Source: Monodelphis domestica (lineage: Eukaryota; Chordata; Mammalia; Didelphimorphia; Didelphidae). From it: a stretch of 64,000 nt of DNA. Position numbers and translations under genes: made by a program. The stretch's first letter is position 1, and each line of letters begins with the position of its first letter. The stretch lies in contig NC_077227.1 in NCBI RefSeq assembly GCF_027887165.1, forward strand, positions 446,834,462-446,898,461, given 5' to 3'. The notes beneath the pieces were generated by a model that made no database searches, was not told the origin of the DNA, and saw only the letters and a program-made list of their open reading frames with translations. Positions 1 to 10,985 of this stretch are shown piece by piece.

Positions 1-218
1 GTGACCTTATTCGATGTTTTCTTGATAAAGATACTGGAGTAATTTGCCACTTCCTTCTCCAGCTCATTTTATAGAAGAGGAAACCAAAACAAATAGGGTG
101 AAGTGACTTGCCCAGAGTCACACAGGTAGGAAGTGTCTGAGGTCAGATTTGAATACAGGAAGAGGAGTCTACTTGATCCTGCACCTGGCACTCGATCCAT
201 TCATCTTCCTAGTTGCCC
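1..218 (-). repeat. tRNA-derived SINE with RTE-like tail, reverse orientation
   Basis: The stretch reads as the reverse complement of the marsupial SINE that ends in a Bov-B/RTE-like tail. It shows the tail motif for 'tactggagtaatttgccact', the CORE-like block 'gaggaaaccaaaac', the 'gtcacacaggtaggaag' block and the tRNA-like head ending near 'tagttgccc'. The copy is cut by the window start. Better copies of the same family lie at 9545-9812 and 32262-32512. Confidence 0.75.
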
Positions 219-559
219 AATGATGGCTTGCTCATGAGAAATAGCATAGAAGCGATCTTTAAAGGAGATGGGCTGGCCATGGAGAGAGAGTAAGAGATAA
301 CAGTTGGAAAGCCTCCTGCTGTCAATGATATTGGGAAGAAGAAAAAAAAAACTAGGGCAAGGCTACTGGCTGTTGGAGAAATACTTTATGGAGAATTTAT
401 GGGAAGATATAGACAGGAATTTTACAGAATAAGAGGTTATTGATGGGCTACAATCTATACCTATGAATGAAATGTTTATAATGAGGAAATCAAGGCTCTA
501 CTAATGGAAGCATTTGTTTGGAACCTGCTGTTCCACATATAGGACATTTTAATCCTCTA
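219..559. other. No recognisable feature
   Basis: This is AT-rich intergenic sequence with many short stops in all frames. I see no convincing exon, RNA gene or repeat family here. Confidence 0.5.
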
Positions 560-845
560 CCTGTCTTTGTGCAAAAATGGTTCCCCCATGACTAGAATGC
601 ACTTCTTCCTCACCTTGTCTCTAAGCTGCCATCTTCTAAAGGAAAGTCTTGCTTGAGATCCCCTAGTTGTTAGTGCTTCCTCTTATTATTTTGTATATAT
701 TTTGTATTTAGATATTTATGCAAATGTAATTTCCTACAAATCAGAGGTGAGCTCCTTAAGTACATTCAATTGAATTTCTGGTGCCTGCCATAGTGCCTGG
801 GACACAGTAAATACTTTAAAAAATAATTTCAGAATGAATTTAGAA
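560..845 (-). repeat. L2-type LINE 3' end fragment
   Basis: The stretch has the reverse-complement signature of an L2 3' end: a pyrimidine-rich stretch, 'gagctccttaag', then 'agtgcctgggacacagtaaatac'. The same layout recurs at 1000-1262, 41200-41905 and 52450-52790. Confidence 0.55.
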
Positions 846-999
846 CTTAATAAGTACTGTGTAATAAAAGTGATAATAAATGTAGAATTGCTCTGTAAAT
901 CTTAAAGTGTTAACATGTCTGTATATGAGCATTATTGTATGGAGTGGTATAAGTAGAAAGATATTTTTCTTTGAGTATTCTCTTTGGCTGCCTTCCATG

Positions 1000-1262
1000 C
1001 CTAGAAGGCTCCCTCCTCGGTTTCCCAGCTTCTCTTAAATCCCAATTAAAATCTCATCTTTTACTGGAAGTCTTTTTCAACTTCTTTAATTCTAGTGCTT
1101 TCCACTGTTAATTATAGTACTTATTTGTCCTCTATATAGCTTCCTTTTTATATATTTGTTTTCATGTTGTCTTCCCTATTAAAAGATCAATTCCTTGAGG
1201 ATGAGAACTGTCTTTTGCCTATTTAGCACAGTGCTTGGCATACAGTGAGGATCTAATAGATG
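1000..1262 (-). repeat. L2-type LINE 3' end fragment
   Basis: Shows 'ccttccatgcctagaaggct', 'attccttgaggatgagaact' and 'cacagtgcttggcatacagt'. These are the characteristic blocks of the L2 3' end read on the - strand. The sequence downstream to about 1620 is AT-rich with no recognisable feature. Confidence 0.6.
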
Positions 1263-1619
1263 TTTTTTGATTGATTGGAAAGATATTTAATTATACATTG
1301 CATTGGGTTCTTTATTATTATAACATATATGACTTATTGTTCTACCTAGATCATGAGCTTCCAGAGGGCAGTACAATATCTTTTTTCTATCTGGAACTTT
1401 ATAATCTCCTTTTTTTACACTTATATTTTATTAGAATTTCAAACTCAATACATTCACACATACATACATACCCAATTAGTATATTTTTTCCAAATTTTAA
1501 CTTCTGTGGAATTGCCCCCCACCCTTTCCATTGAGGACATCACCATCTTCCAGACCCAGCTTAAATCTTAGGAATTTTATAATCTTCTCCCCCCCCAAAA
1601 AAAAGACATTCACTTACAT

Positions 1620-2260
1620 CCCATAGCATATGACAACATTGAGAGGTAAGTAGAATATTATTCTCATTTTCAAGGAATCTGGGGCCCAGTGAGTTGCCCA
1701 CAGGTTACATAGTTAGTGGCATGGCCAAGATGAGGTGCCAATGGAAGGCAGTAGACCCTTCTGTAGTTCAGCTTACCACATATTTGGAAGAATATTTTTT
1801 TGCAATTCTGGCAGATGAGATTTCAAAGAGCAGTTTGACTGGTTTCCAATGGCATTTCTCATTCCTCCAGTATTCTTGGAGCTCCTTTGTGGTCATGGAA
1901 GAGTTGGAGCTTGGGTCATTGCTGCAATCTGGAAGGACAGCACCATTAGTGGTAAGAACATGGGGAAACAGACAACCATTTCTCTAAGAATATGGGAAGA
2001 TGGCTGGGCCTCTCTCTGCCAAGGGAGACTCACAAGTATTATGAGAAGTTATTAATCATAGAACTAATATTCCAATCCTCTACTTTCACTGAATCACAGG
2101 AAAAGTTGGTAGAGACTTTAGAGATCCTCTAGTTCAACCTCTTAATTTTTCATAGGTCCCTGAGAAATAAGGAGACTGGGCCAAGATTATACAGCTGGTC
2201 CATGGTAGAACCAGAACTAGAATCTGGATCTCCTTACTTCTAGGCCAATAAGCTATCATA
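1620..2260. repeat. Degenerate MIR/CORE-SINE-like fragments
   Basis: Two weak copies (about 1620-1745 and 2085-2255) carry the CORE-SINE style blocks: 'cccagtgagttgcccacagg', then 'agagatcctctagttcaacc' and 'ggagactgggcc'. The intervening 1750-2080 has short open frames without family resemblance, and I do not call a gene there. Confidence 0.5.
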
Positions 2261-3035
2261 TTCTCTTTTTTAAGCTATTCTATTCTTTATTATAATATAA
2301 TATAATATTATCATCTACTATTTCAACTCCTACTGAAATTAAGATCCCCTTACAGTAATCCCCCCCAAATCATCATTCACCCTTGGTTTAAAGACTGAGG
2401 AAGCTCATTCTTCTCCAAGGCAACTCATTTCATTTTTAGTCAGCTCTAACATTTAGGAAATTTTTCCTTTTCCTCCATGGAAACCTGCCTTTTTCTTGGG
2501 GGTGGTCCCCCGTAGTCTAATCCAACCACTCATTTTGTAGGTGAAGAAATTACATTTCAGAGAGCGTAGGCCTTTGTCCAAGGTCCCACAACTAGGTGGA
2601 GTAGAGTCTGAAGTGAAAGTTAATAAGACATCTGTGGGCAGATGGGCTAAGTTCATCATGCAGTCCTGATGCCTAAGGCATTTCTGGTTTTAGACACTAC
2701 TAAATAAAAACCAAAAAAACCAAGTCTCTATTATCCACGCTAATGCTAATCGTTTCTGTAAAAGTCTTCCATAAAGGAGCAAAAAAGGGAAGCAGTGCCA
2801 TTGATAGGCTAGATATAATACAAAAGCTGTTTTGTACTTCTTTATCTTTCAAATGCAATATGACATATAATTTATAAAATATGTGTGTGCATGCATATAT
2901 ATGGATGGTATACTGACATGGCATCTCTCTATATGCATATATATTTATACATACATCTATAGCATATGTATATATGCATACCTACACATATTCATGTATT
3001 TACAATAGATTTAACTTCATAATTTTGGGTCATGT
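2260..3035. other. AT-rich intergenic sequence with TATA/TACA microsatellite-like tracts
   Basis: Contains (TATAA)-like runs near 2290-2310 and imperfect 'atatgcatatatat' tracts at 2880-2995. No gene was recognised. Confidence 0.5.
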
Positions 3036-3866
3036 TAAGTCAGTCAATTAGTCAATCAATAAACATTTATTAAGCAACTCCTATTTGCTAGGCATTGTGC
3101 CAAGCACTAGAAATACAAAAGGTAATCCCTGCCCTTGAGGAATTCACAATCCAATAGAGGAAATGATGTGCAGACAACTGAACAAACAAATGATATACAG
3201 GATTGATAGGCAAAAAAATCAACAAAGGAAAGGCACTAGAATTAAGGGAGATCAGGAAAGGCTTCCTGTAGAAGGTGAGATTTTAGCTAGGATTTAAAGG
3301 AATCCAGGAATGCTGGGAGGCAGAGATGAGGAGAGGGAGCATTCTGTGCATGAGAGCTAGTCAGTGAAAATACCAAGTCAGGAGATTAGAGTGCCATATA
3401 CTAGGAATAGCAAGGAGGCCAGGGTCAGCGGATCAAAGAGTTAGTGGAGGTTGGAGGTGGGGTGAGGGTGGTGCCAAGTTTGGAAGAATTTTTTATATTT
3501 TTATATAATTTTTATATTTAACCTTGGAGGCGATAGGGAACCAGTGGAATTTATTGAGTACAGAAGTGACGTGGATAGACCTGTGCTTTAGGAAAATACC
3601 TTTGGTGGCTAAGTGGAGAATGGACCGGAATGGGGAGACCCAAGGCAGGAAGTCCAACCAGTAATAGTATAATCATGGCCTGAGGAGAGCTTACATCAAG
3701 TTGTGGCTGTAGCAGAGGAGAGAAAAGGACTTCAGGAACTGCTAGACCTTGGCAACAGATAGACTAAAACCCAGAGAGAAGAGAGTCAAGGAGAAAAGGG
3801 TGATTGATGTGGTAAAAGGCCTTTGAGAGGTCAAGAGGAGAAGGATTATGGAGAGGCCCAATGCAA
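3036..3866 (+). repeat. Old interspersed repeat with 'aataaacatttattaagc' start
   Basis: It begins with the common marsupial motif for 'aataaacatttattaagc' and 'ctaggcattgtgccaagcac'. It continues with 'gcccttgaggaattcacaat', 'aggaaaggcttcctgtagaa' and 'gatagggaaccagtggaatt'. The same sentence-like order recurs near 17190-17790 and in part at 54139-54620. Sequence at 5960-6290 may be its far end, separated by the SINE and L1 insertions at 3868-5960. I could not decide between an L2-related LINE and another family. Confidence 0.45.
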
Positions 3867-3867
3867 G

Positions 3868-4080
3868 GGGCAGCTAAGTGACTCACTGGACTGAGAGCCA
3901 GGCCTTGAGATGAAGAGGTCCTAAATTCAAATGTGACCTCAGACACTTCCTAGTTGTGTGACCCTGGACAAGTCACTTAACCCCCATTGCCTAGCTCTTA
4001 CTGCTCTTCTGCTTTAGAATCAATACATAGTATTGGTTCTAAGACAGAAGGTAAGGATTGGTTTTTGTTCTTTTTTTTTT
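3868..4080 (+). repeat. Marsupial tRNA-derived SINE
   Basis: Forward copy. The tRNA-like head has 'gcagctaagtgactcactgg', a B-box-like 'aaattcaaatgtgac' and 'gtgtgaccctggacaagtca'. The body ends in 'agaatcaatacatagtattg' and 'gacagaaggtaagg', followed by a T-run. Confidence 0.8.
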
Positions 4081-4165
4081 TAAAGAAAAAGCTCAATGCA
4101 TTGGCAATTAATAAAGCACTGATAATTTTGAACCAAGAATTTTGAAGAAAAAAAAAGTTTGAAAA

Positions 4166-5960
4166 ATGAGGTCAGAAGCCAGACTACAGAAAGTTAAGAA
4201 TGAGAAGAGGAGAGAAGGTGGAAAACCTCTTGTACCCAACTTTCTTAGTGAGTTTAGTTGCCCAAAACAGGAGAGACACTGGATCATAGTTTGCAGAAGT
4301 AGCTTAGATCAAAGTTCATTTGGAAGAACAAAAGATCAAGGATATCCAGGGAAATAATGAAAAAAAAAATACAAAGGAAGGGGGCCTTGCAGTCCCAGAT
4401 CTTAGACTATATTATAAAGCAACGGTCATCAAAACAATTTGGTACTGGCTAAGAGACAGAAAAGAGGATCAGTGGAATAGACTGGGGGCAAGCGACCTCA
4501 GCAAGAGAGTATATGACAAACCCAAAGATCCCAGCTTTTGGGACAAAAATCCACTATTTCATAAAAACTGCTGGGAAAATTGGAGGACAATGTGGGAAAG
4601 ATTAGGTTTAGATCAACACCTCATACCCTACACCAAGATAAATTCAAAATGGGTGAATGACTTGAACATAAAGAAGGAAACTATAAGAAAATTAGGCGAA
4701 CACAGAATAGCATACATGTCAGACCTTTGGGAAGGGAAAGACTTCAAAACCAAGCAAGAATTAGAAAGAGTTACAAAATGCAAAATAAATAATCTGGAAT
4801 ACATCAAATTAAAAAGCTTTTGCACAAACAAAACCAATGTAACCAAAATCAGAAGGGTAGCAACAAATTGGGAAACAATCTTCATAAAAACCTCTGACAA
4901 AGGTTTAATTACTCAAATTTACAAAGAACTAAATTAATTGTACAAAAAATCAAGCGATTCTCCAATTGATAAATGGGCAAGGGACATGACTAGGCAGTTC
5001 TCAGCCAAAGAAATCAAAATTATTAATAAGCACATGAAAAAGTGCTCTACATCCCTTATAATCAGAGAGATGCAAATCAAAACAACTCTGAGGTATCACC
5101 TCACACCTAGCAGATTGGCTAACATGACAGCAAAGGAAAGTAATGAAAGCTGGAGGGGATGTGGCAAAGTAGGGACACTAATTCATTGCTGGTGGAGTTG
5201 TGAATTGATCCAGCCATTCTGGAGGGCAATTTGGAACTATGCCCAAAGGGTGATAAAAGACTGTCTGCCCTTTGATCCAGCCATAGCACTGCTGGGTTTG
5301 TATCCCAAAGAGATAATAAGGAAAAAGATTTGTACAAGAATATTCATAGCTGCACTCTTTGTGGTGGCCAAAAATTGGAATACGAGGGGATGCCCATCAA
5401 TCGGGGAATGGCTGAACAAATTGTGGTATATGTTGGTGATGGAATACTATTGTGCTAAAAGGAATAATAAAGTAGAGGAATTCCATAGAGACTGGAATGA
5501 CCTCCAGGAAGTGATGCAGAGCGAGAGGAGCAGAAGCAGGAGAACATTGTACACAGAGACTGATACATTGTGGTACAATCGAAGGTGATGGACTTCTCCA
5601 TTAGTGGCAATGCAATGTCCCTGAACAATCTGCAGGGATCTAAAAAATACTATCCACAAGCAGAGGATAAACTGTGGGGGTAAAAACACTGATGAAAAGC
5701 AACTGCTTGACTACAGGGGTTGAGGGGATATGACTGAGGAGAGACTCTAAATGAACACTCTAATGCAAATACCAACAACAGGGAAATGGATTAGAGTCAA
5801 GAACACATGTGATAACCAGTGGAATCATGTGTCGGCTATGGGAGAGGGAAAGGTGGTGGGAGAGGGGGTGGGGAGGAAAAGAAAATGATCTTTGTTTCCA
5901 GTGAATAATATTTGGAAATGACCAAATAAAATAATGTTTAAAATTAAAAACAAAAAGAAG
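4166..5960 (+). mobile_element. 5'-truncated L1 LINE, ORF2 C-terminal part plus 3' UTR
   Basis: A non-LTR retrotransposon remnant. From about 4320 to 5588 the + strand encodes the C-terminal third of L1 ORF2p. Recognisable blocks are 'GGLAVPDLRLYYKATVIKTI', '[19 protein letters not shown]', '[12 protein letters not shown]', 'WRGCGKVGTLIHCWW', 'FDPAIALLGLYPKE', 'FIAALFVVAKNW' and 'MWY/LWYMLVMEYYCAKRNN'. One in-frame stop interrupts it at 4935-4937. A frame change occurs in the A-run near 4360, because the upstream 'FIWKNKR' block is in another frame. The 3' UTR runs to an A-rich end near 5955. The reverse transcriptase core is missing, so it cannot move by itself. The exact 5' edge is uncertain (4166-4300). 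Confidence 0.88.
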
Positions 5961-6684
5961 TGGCTTAGATCAGGTAAGGGGTTTTGAGGATAGTGGAGAA
6001 ATGGACATGTTTATAGGTAGTGGTGATGCAAGCAACAGAGAGGGAGAGACTGAAGGTAAGTGAGAGAGTGGAGATGATGGAGGATTGCGGGGTCGGGGTG
6101 GCAATCTGTGGGAGTTCTTAAAAACATTCCAGTTGATAGCATGGGAAGATGGTGAGAAGTGGATTGGATAGCAGGAGAAGTCAGCCTTGGAAGGACCTTT
6201 CTGCCACATTGTAGCCCTTAGTTCATAAGAGGAAGTCATGCTCTCTTCAAAGGGGCCCAAAGTTAATGAGACATAGGAAGAGTCCTTGGATTTCTCCAAT
6301 CTCCTGCCTGTTCCGGGAGTTTTACAGGGAGTAACCTACTCAAGTCTTTCTCTGGTGTTGGGCTGAAGGGACCAGGATGGAGTGGGGCTGTTGCTCCTGC
6401 TTCATTTTCCATTTTCTCAGTGTGGTGGGCATCAAGATGCCTATTCCAGCCTGAGCTCCCAGGGTGCTGGTCATTCTCCATATTTTGTAGGCTGCTGTGG
6501 GCACAAGAGAGAGACAATTGGCTGGAAGAGAACTAAAGTTTCTAGAGTCAGAGACCTGTTTAAATTCCTCTTGCTAGTGGAAAGAGGAAAATAGATATAA
6601 TCACAGGGTCACATTTATATGATGCTTTAAAGGCGGATAAACTTTTTCATACATTATTTCATTTAATCTCTCATAACAACCCTA
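5961..6684. other. Intergenic; first part possibly the end of the repeat started at 3036
   Basis: Sequence at 5965-6290 has the purine-rich wording typical of the far part of the 3036 repeat. From 6300 to 6684 I see no family or exon. Short open frames here are not supported. Confidence 0.35.
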
Positions 6685-6689
6685 GGAGT

Positions 6690-7130
6690 TAGGTGGTGGT
6701 GGTAGTAGGTGATTGGTTGGTTGTTGTCCTTTATACTTGAAGAGAACCCAAATGATACCGTTGGTCATATCTTTTGACTTGAAAGAAATTAGATATATGT
6801 GAGGCAAAGTTGCACAGTCATCAGCCTCACTTTCTTTTCCAGAGTCATTGAAGGCCTGTGGTAAGGCAAAAGTCAAGACAACCGGAGATGACTCAGGATG
6901 TAGTGGATGACCTTGGCTTCTTTGATGCCTGGTCAAGCTCTAAACACTCTACAATACCCTCTTCAATCGCCTTCATGGCTTTTGGAATAAATTGTGCTCA
7001 TCTGACCCTTCCTCTGGAAAAGTCTCCATGTGCCCCGGGTTGGACACCCCCCAACTAACCAACGAGTTTGAGGCCAGTGAGTTATCCTCAACCTAGTTTA
7101 GCCCATTTGCCTAGACAGTTTGCCAGGGTG
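6690..7130 (-). repeat. SINE/short retroposon with '(GTT)n' tail (MAR4-like), reverse
   Basis: It starts with 'ttggttggttgttgtccttt' and 'cttgaagagaaccca', the reverse complement of the family's 'gaacgaaggacaaacaac' tail. It then has the block around 'cagcctcactttcttttcca' and 'gacaaccggagatgactcag'. A forward copy of the family lies at 46130-46535. The family name is recalled, not looked up. Confidence 0.6.
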
Positions 7131-7149
7131 TGGCTGCTCTTGGGCATGC

Positions 7150-7325
7150 TACCACTTCTTGGAGTCATAGGCAATAGTATGATTATTAGAGCCACTTCAC
7201 AGATGAAACTAAAACTGAGGGGTTAAGTGACTTGGTCAGGGTCACACAGCTAGTAACTGTGTGAGGTAGGAGTAAAAGCCATGTCTTCCTGGTTCTAAAT
7301 CCATCTTTCTATCCAACATACCACC
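7150..7325. repeat. MIR/CORE-SINE-like fragment
   Basis: Contains 'cttcacagatgaaactaaaa', 'gtgacttggtcagggtcaca' and 'cagctagtaactgtgtgagg', the usual MIR-type core and 3' blocks. Confidence 0.6.
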
Positions 7326-7510
7326 TACTTTTCTCTCATGTCAAATTCTTGTGGTGAACTATCTTGGGGATTATTGTCTCATTGTGTGATTAGCTTTTTG
7401 GGTCTAGGTCCCAGACTGAGGACAATATTTCCTGAGCTGCATGCCAGAAAAGCTAATAGTAGCTTTTTAAATTAAGATTTTGCTTTTTAATAAAAGCTAA
7501 TGGTCTCTGT

Positions 7511-7716
7511 TTTTTTTTTTTTAAACCCTTACCTTGCGTCTTGGAGTCAATACTGTGTATTGGCTCCAAGGCAGAAGAGTGGTAAGGGTTAGGCAATAGG
7601 GTTAAGTGACTTGCCCAGGGTCACTCAGTTGGGAAGTGTCTGAGGCCAAATTTGAACCCAGGACCTCCCATCTCTAGGCCTGACTCTCAATCCACTAAGC
7701 CACCCAGCTACTCCCT
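7511..7716 (-). repeat. Marsupial tRNA-derived SINE, reverse
   Basis: T-run, 'aaacccttaccttgcgtctt', 'caatactgtgtattggctcc', 'gtgacttgcccagggtcact' and a tRNA-like head ending 'gccacccagctactccc'. A full-length reverse copy. Confidence 0.85.
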
Positions 7717-7914
7717 AAGCTATTGGTCTCTTGAAGAACTCCTAGTTCAGGGTGTAGGTGCCTGTATGTAGCAGCTTCTTTATTCTTGGTGGAGATGTGT
7801 TCTAGGGTCCTGATCAAAATCCCTTGAAAAGGCATTGCTTAGAGGCTCCCAGGATCCTGATGAGGGGATTCATATTTTTGTTTTGAAAACTGAAAGCTTG
7901 CTTTTTTTTTAGCT

Positions 7915-8190
7915 TTTTAAAAAAAATTAAATTAAAATTAATTTTTTTTAGTCAATTTAGAACATTATTCCTTGGTTACAAGAATAATATTCTTTCCCTC
8001 TCTTCCCTCCCCCAACCCCTTCCCATAGCTGACATGCAATTCCACTTGGTATTACATGTGTCCTTGATCAGAACCTATTTCCATGTTGTTGATGTTTGCA
8101 CTAAGATGTTCATTTAGAGTCTACATCCCCAGCCATATCCCCTCGACCCATGTAATCTAGCAGTTGTTTTTCTTCTGTGGGAAAATTGAA
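7915..8190 (-). repeat. L1 3' UTR fragment, reverse
   Basis: The reverse complement matches the order of the 3' UTR in the forward L1 at 5690-5950: the 'acacatgt..taccaagtgg' block, the 'tatggga' run, and the purine tract read here as 'ccctctcttccctccccc'. No coding part remains. Confidence 0.65.
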
Positions 8191-8319
8191 AACTTTCTTA
8201 AAGTGCAAAGAGAAGACTATAAGATTACGTTATCATCTTGCCATGCTTTGCTTGAGTTATTATTTCTAAAAATCTTTCACAATGGGGCTCACATTTTCCT
8301 TAAATCCCTTTATAATATC

Positions 8320-8530
8320 CTTGCACCCTTATAATAATAGCCAAAATTTATATAGCACTTTGTGGTTCACAAAACACTTTACATCTATCATTTCATTTGA
8401 TCTCCACAACAACCCAGTGAGGCAGGTCCTATTTATTATCTCCATTTTACAGATGAGGAAATGGAGGCTGAGAGAGGTGAAATGAATCATCTAAGGCCAC
8501 ACAGTTCATCAATGTGAAAGGGAGGGTTAA
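8320..8530. repeat. MIR/CORE-SINE-like fragment
   Basis: Has 'acacttttacatc'-type spacing, 'ttttacagatgaggaaatgg' and 'gaggctgagagaggtgaaat'. These are standard MIR-like core wording. Confidence 0.6.
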
Positions 8531-9260
8531 CTCAGGTCTTCTGGTTGCAGGTCAAGAGTTGTACCTATGACATAATATTCTCTCTTTTTCATGTAGGGAA
8601 TCTAGACAAAACAAGCAGCCTACCAGAGGTCAAATGTTATAGATTATTACATAGCATCCTTTCTCCTACTCCTCAGAAGGGTCAGGATGCTCTTGCCTTT
8701 TGCCAGTCCAATGGAGGCCATTTAGAGAGGAGACTTTTATAGCATCAGAACCACAGTCAAAACCCAGGCTCTCTGAAGTGTCTGTTGATTCTTCCAGTTA
8801 TGCCCATGAAATTGAAGAGTCTGGTTAAGCCAGTCAGGCAGCTAGGCAAACAGATGTTCAACTGGCCTCTGGTCCAGATCTAGGTATTTGCCTCCTGGAG
8901 CTTGCATCCCCTGGACCCTAGAAGCCATTGTTCAGGCTTACTAACTCACCATATTAGCCATTTGCATGTTTCAGTTCATATGCAGAGCGGTTTGACAATG
9001 CCACAATCAGAATCTGTACACTCTGGGATGGGAGGTTCATTTTAGACAAAGGGAAATCAGGTAACTCTGGGGTCCATGTAAAACCTGGATAACTCTTGAC
9101 AAGCCAATTGCTCCACATGTATCTCCTTTTAATGTAACAGGTTCAGTCTCCAAAACTAAGTTGCAGAAGATTTGCCTATCTGCTTTGGGAGAGGGATTTT
9201 TCTATGCCATTAAAATCAAAGACTTGAATCCCTGAACCCCTTCCAACCTCTCATCCCCAA
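8531..9260. other. No recognisable feature
   Basis: Unique-looking intergenic sequence with short, unsupported open frames. No splice-flanked exon or RNA structure was recognised. Confidence 0.5.
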
Positions 9261-9264
9261 ATAG

Positions 9265-9480
9265 TTTATAGAATCACAGGTTTGGAACTAGGAGTGACTT
9301 TAGGGACTACCTAGTCTAATCCACTAATTTTACAGATAAGGAAGTTGAGATACAGAGGAGCTGAAAAATTCACCCAAGGTCATACTTTGTTATTATATTT
9401 ACTGTATGGCAGAGACAAGAACTGAACCCAGGTCCTATGGCTTCAAATCCAGCTTTCTTTCCTTTGCACCACACAATCTC
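9265..9480 (+). repeat. MIR/CORE-SINE-like repeat
   Basis: 'agaatcacaggtttggaact', 'acctagtctaatccactaat', 'tttacagataaggaagttga' and 'gaactgaacccaggtcctat' appear in family order. Confidence 0.65.
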
Positions 9481-9544
9481 TGACACCAGGCTTCCCTATG
9501 GCTTTGGGAGAAAGGTAGGTTCAAAAAAAAGTATCCCTTATATA

Positions 9545-9812
9545 AGGGCAATTAGGTGGAACAGTGGATAGAGTGCTGACCTGGGACTCAGAAAGACTCA
9601 TCTTCCTGAATTCAAATTTGACCCTCAAACACTTACTATTATTTGTGTGACCCTAGGCAAGTCACTTAATCCTGTTGGCCTCAGTTTCATCATCTATAAA
9701 ATTAATGGGAGAAGGAAATGACAAACCACTCCAGTATCTTGGCCAAAAAAAACAAAAAACAAATGAGGTCATGAAGAGTCAGACGTGACTGAAATGACTA
9801 AGCGATGAACAA
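9545..9812 (+). repeat. SINE with RTE/Bov-B-like tail
   Basis: A tRNA-like head ('gcaattaggtggaacagtgg'), 'gtgtgaccctaggcaagtca' and 'ggcctcagtttcatcatcta'. It ends in the RTE-like tail 'ggagaaggaaatgacaaacc', 'actccagtatcttggcc' and 'gagtcagacgtgactgaaat'. The tail is the known signature of SINEs mobilised by RTE LINEs. Confidence 0.8.
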
Positions 9813-9898
9813 CAGCAATATTCCTTACATTAACGATCATTAAGTATATTAAAGCAGAGGATTTTAGAAGGAAAGAGGGAATAGTAACACACCCATTC

Positions 9899-10255
9899 TT
9901 GGAACTTGATATTACTCCCCACTTCCATCAGAAGATTTCACCACAGGCCCCCCCACTTACTAACCAGTTAGCAATCTTTCCCAGTCCTACTTCACAGATG
10001 TTAAGCCTGGCCAAGAAATTCTTTCTCCCTGAGTATAGAAGAAGAGTCTGTGCCATGTTTTCTGCCCCATCGGGTAGTCAGAGGGAGAAGCCAAGAGAAG
10101 GTTTCAAAGGAACTACTGTACTTGCAGGTCGACAGACTCATGTAGGAAAATCAATGACCCAGCCAACCGTGTCAAAAAATACTGACCTGAAGCCTCTAGG
10201 GATTACTTCTTGTATGTATCCACTGTCAGGAGAGATGCTGTTGGATTTCACATAA
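9899..10255 (+). other. Unassigned open reading frame, 118 codons
   Basis: An open frame with no family I recognise and no obvious repeat match. There is no Kozak or splice context that convinces me it is coding, and its composition is ordinary for the region. It is listed only because it is the longest frame in the upstream 29 kb that is not clearly inside a repeat. Probably chance. Confidence 0.12.
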
Positions 10256-10559
10256 TTTCTGAGCCTTTCTGAAGCATGGTTGTATTCTTTTTCTGCTTTT
10301 CTCTGACTTCCTTATTCTACAAAAAGGAAATAAGCAGTGTACTTACTAAAATCTCTTTAATTTGATTGGCTGGCAGGCTGGGGAGGATATGGAGTTTGAT
10401 CTCAAAGTGAAAGTCTCTTCTGATTGCCATTTCTCCTGCCTGTGAGACCTGATAACTCTGTGAGCCAAGGATTTTTTTTTCTAGTGGATTTTCTCTTCTA
10501 AAAGCTGGATGTCTTCCTCTCATTCTTGAAACCAATCTTCCTAATTGATAGTTCCTTTC

Positions 10560-10985
10560 TATGTTAATATTAGAAAGTATGGGTGAACCTGACTAAGCCA
10601 CTTAATCTCTATTTCCTCATTTGTAAAATGAGGATAATAACAGCACCTCTCTCAAAGCATTATTATAAGATCAAATGAAATAATATAGGTAGAATGTTTT
10701 GCAAGCTCTAAAGAACTATATGAAGTACTTTTAGCTCTATACCATAGGGACAAGAAATGTTCTTGCAGACTTTGAGTTCAGTGCAATCTTAGGCAGTTGT
10801 GTGGCACAATTGTTAGAGAGCTGGAGCTGGGGTCTGGAAGACCTGTCTTTGACACTTACTACCAATGTGACTCTGGGCAAGTTACTCAAATTCTCTCCAG
10901 CTCAAGTTTCTTTATCTGTAAAACTGGAGTAATAACAGTACCTACAACCCAGAGCTGCTATAAGGATTAAATGAAATAATGTCTT
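10560..10985 (+). repeat. Two MIR-like SINE fragments
   Basis: The first (10590-10740) reads 'cttaatctctatttcctcat', 'ttgtaaaatgaggataataa'. The second (10795-10985) is more complete: 'gtgactctgggcaagttact', 'tttctttatctgtaaaactg', 'gctataaggattaaatgaaa'. Confidence 0.7.

Noticed and set aside
4938-5588. A 216-codon frame resembling a complete protein
   Set aside because: It is the C-terminal end of L1 ORF2, separated from the upstream part by a single stop, and belongs to a 5'-truncated element.
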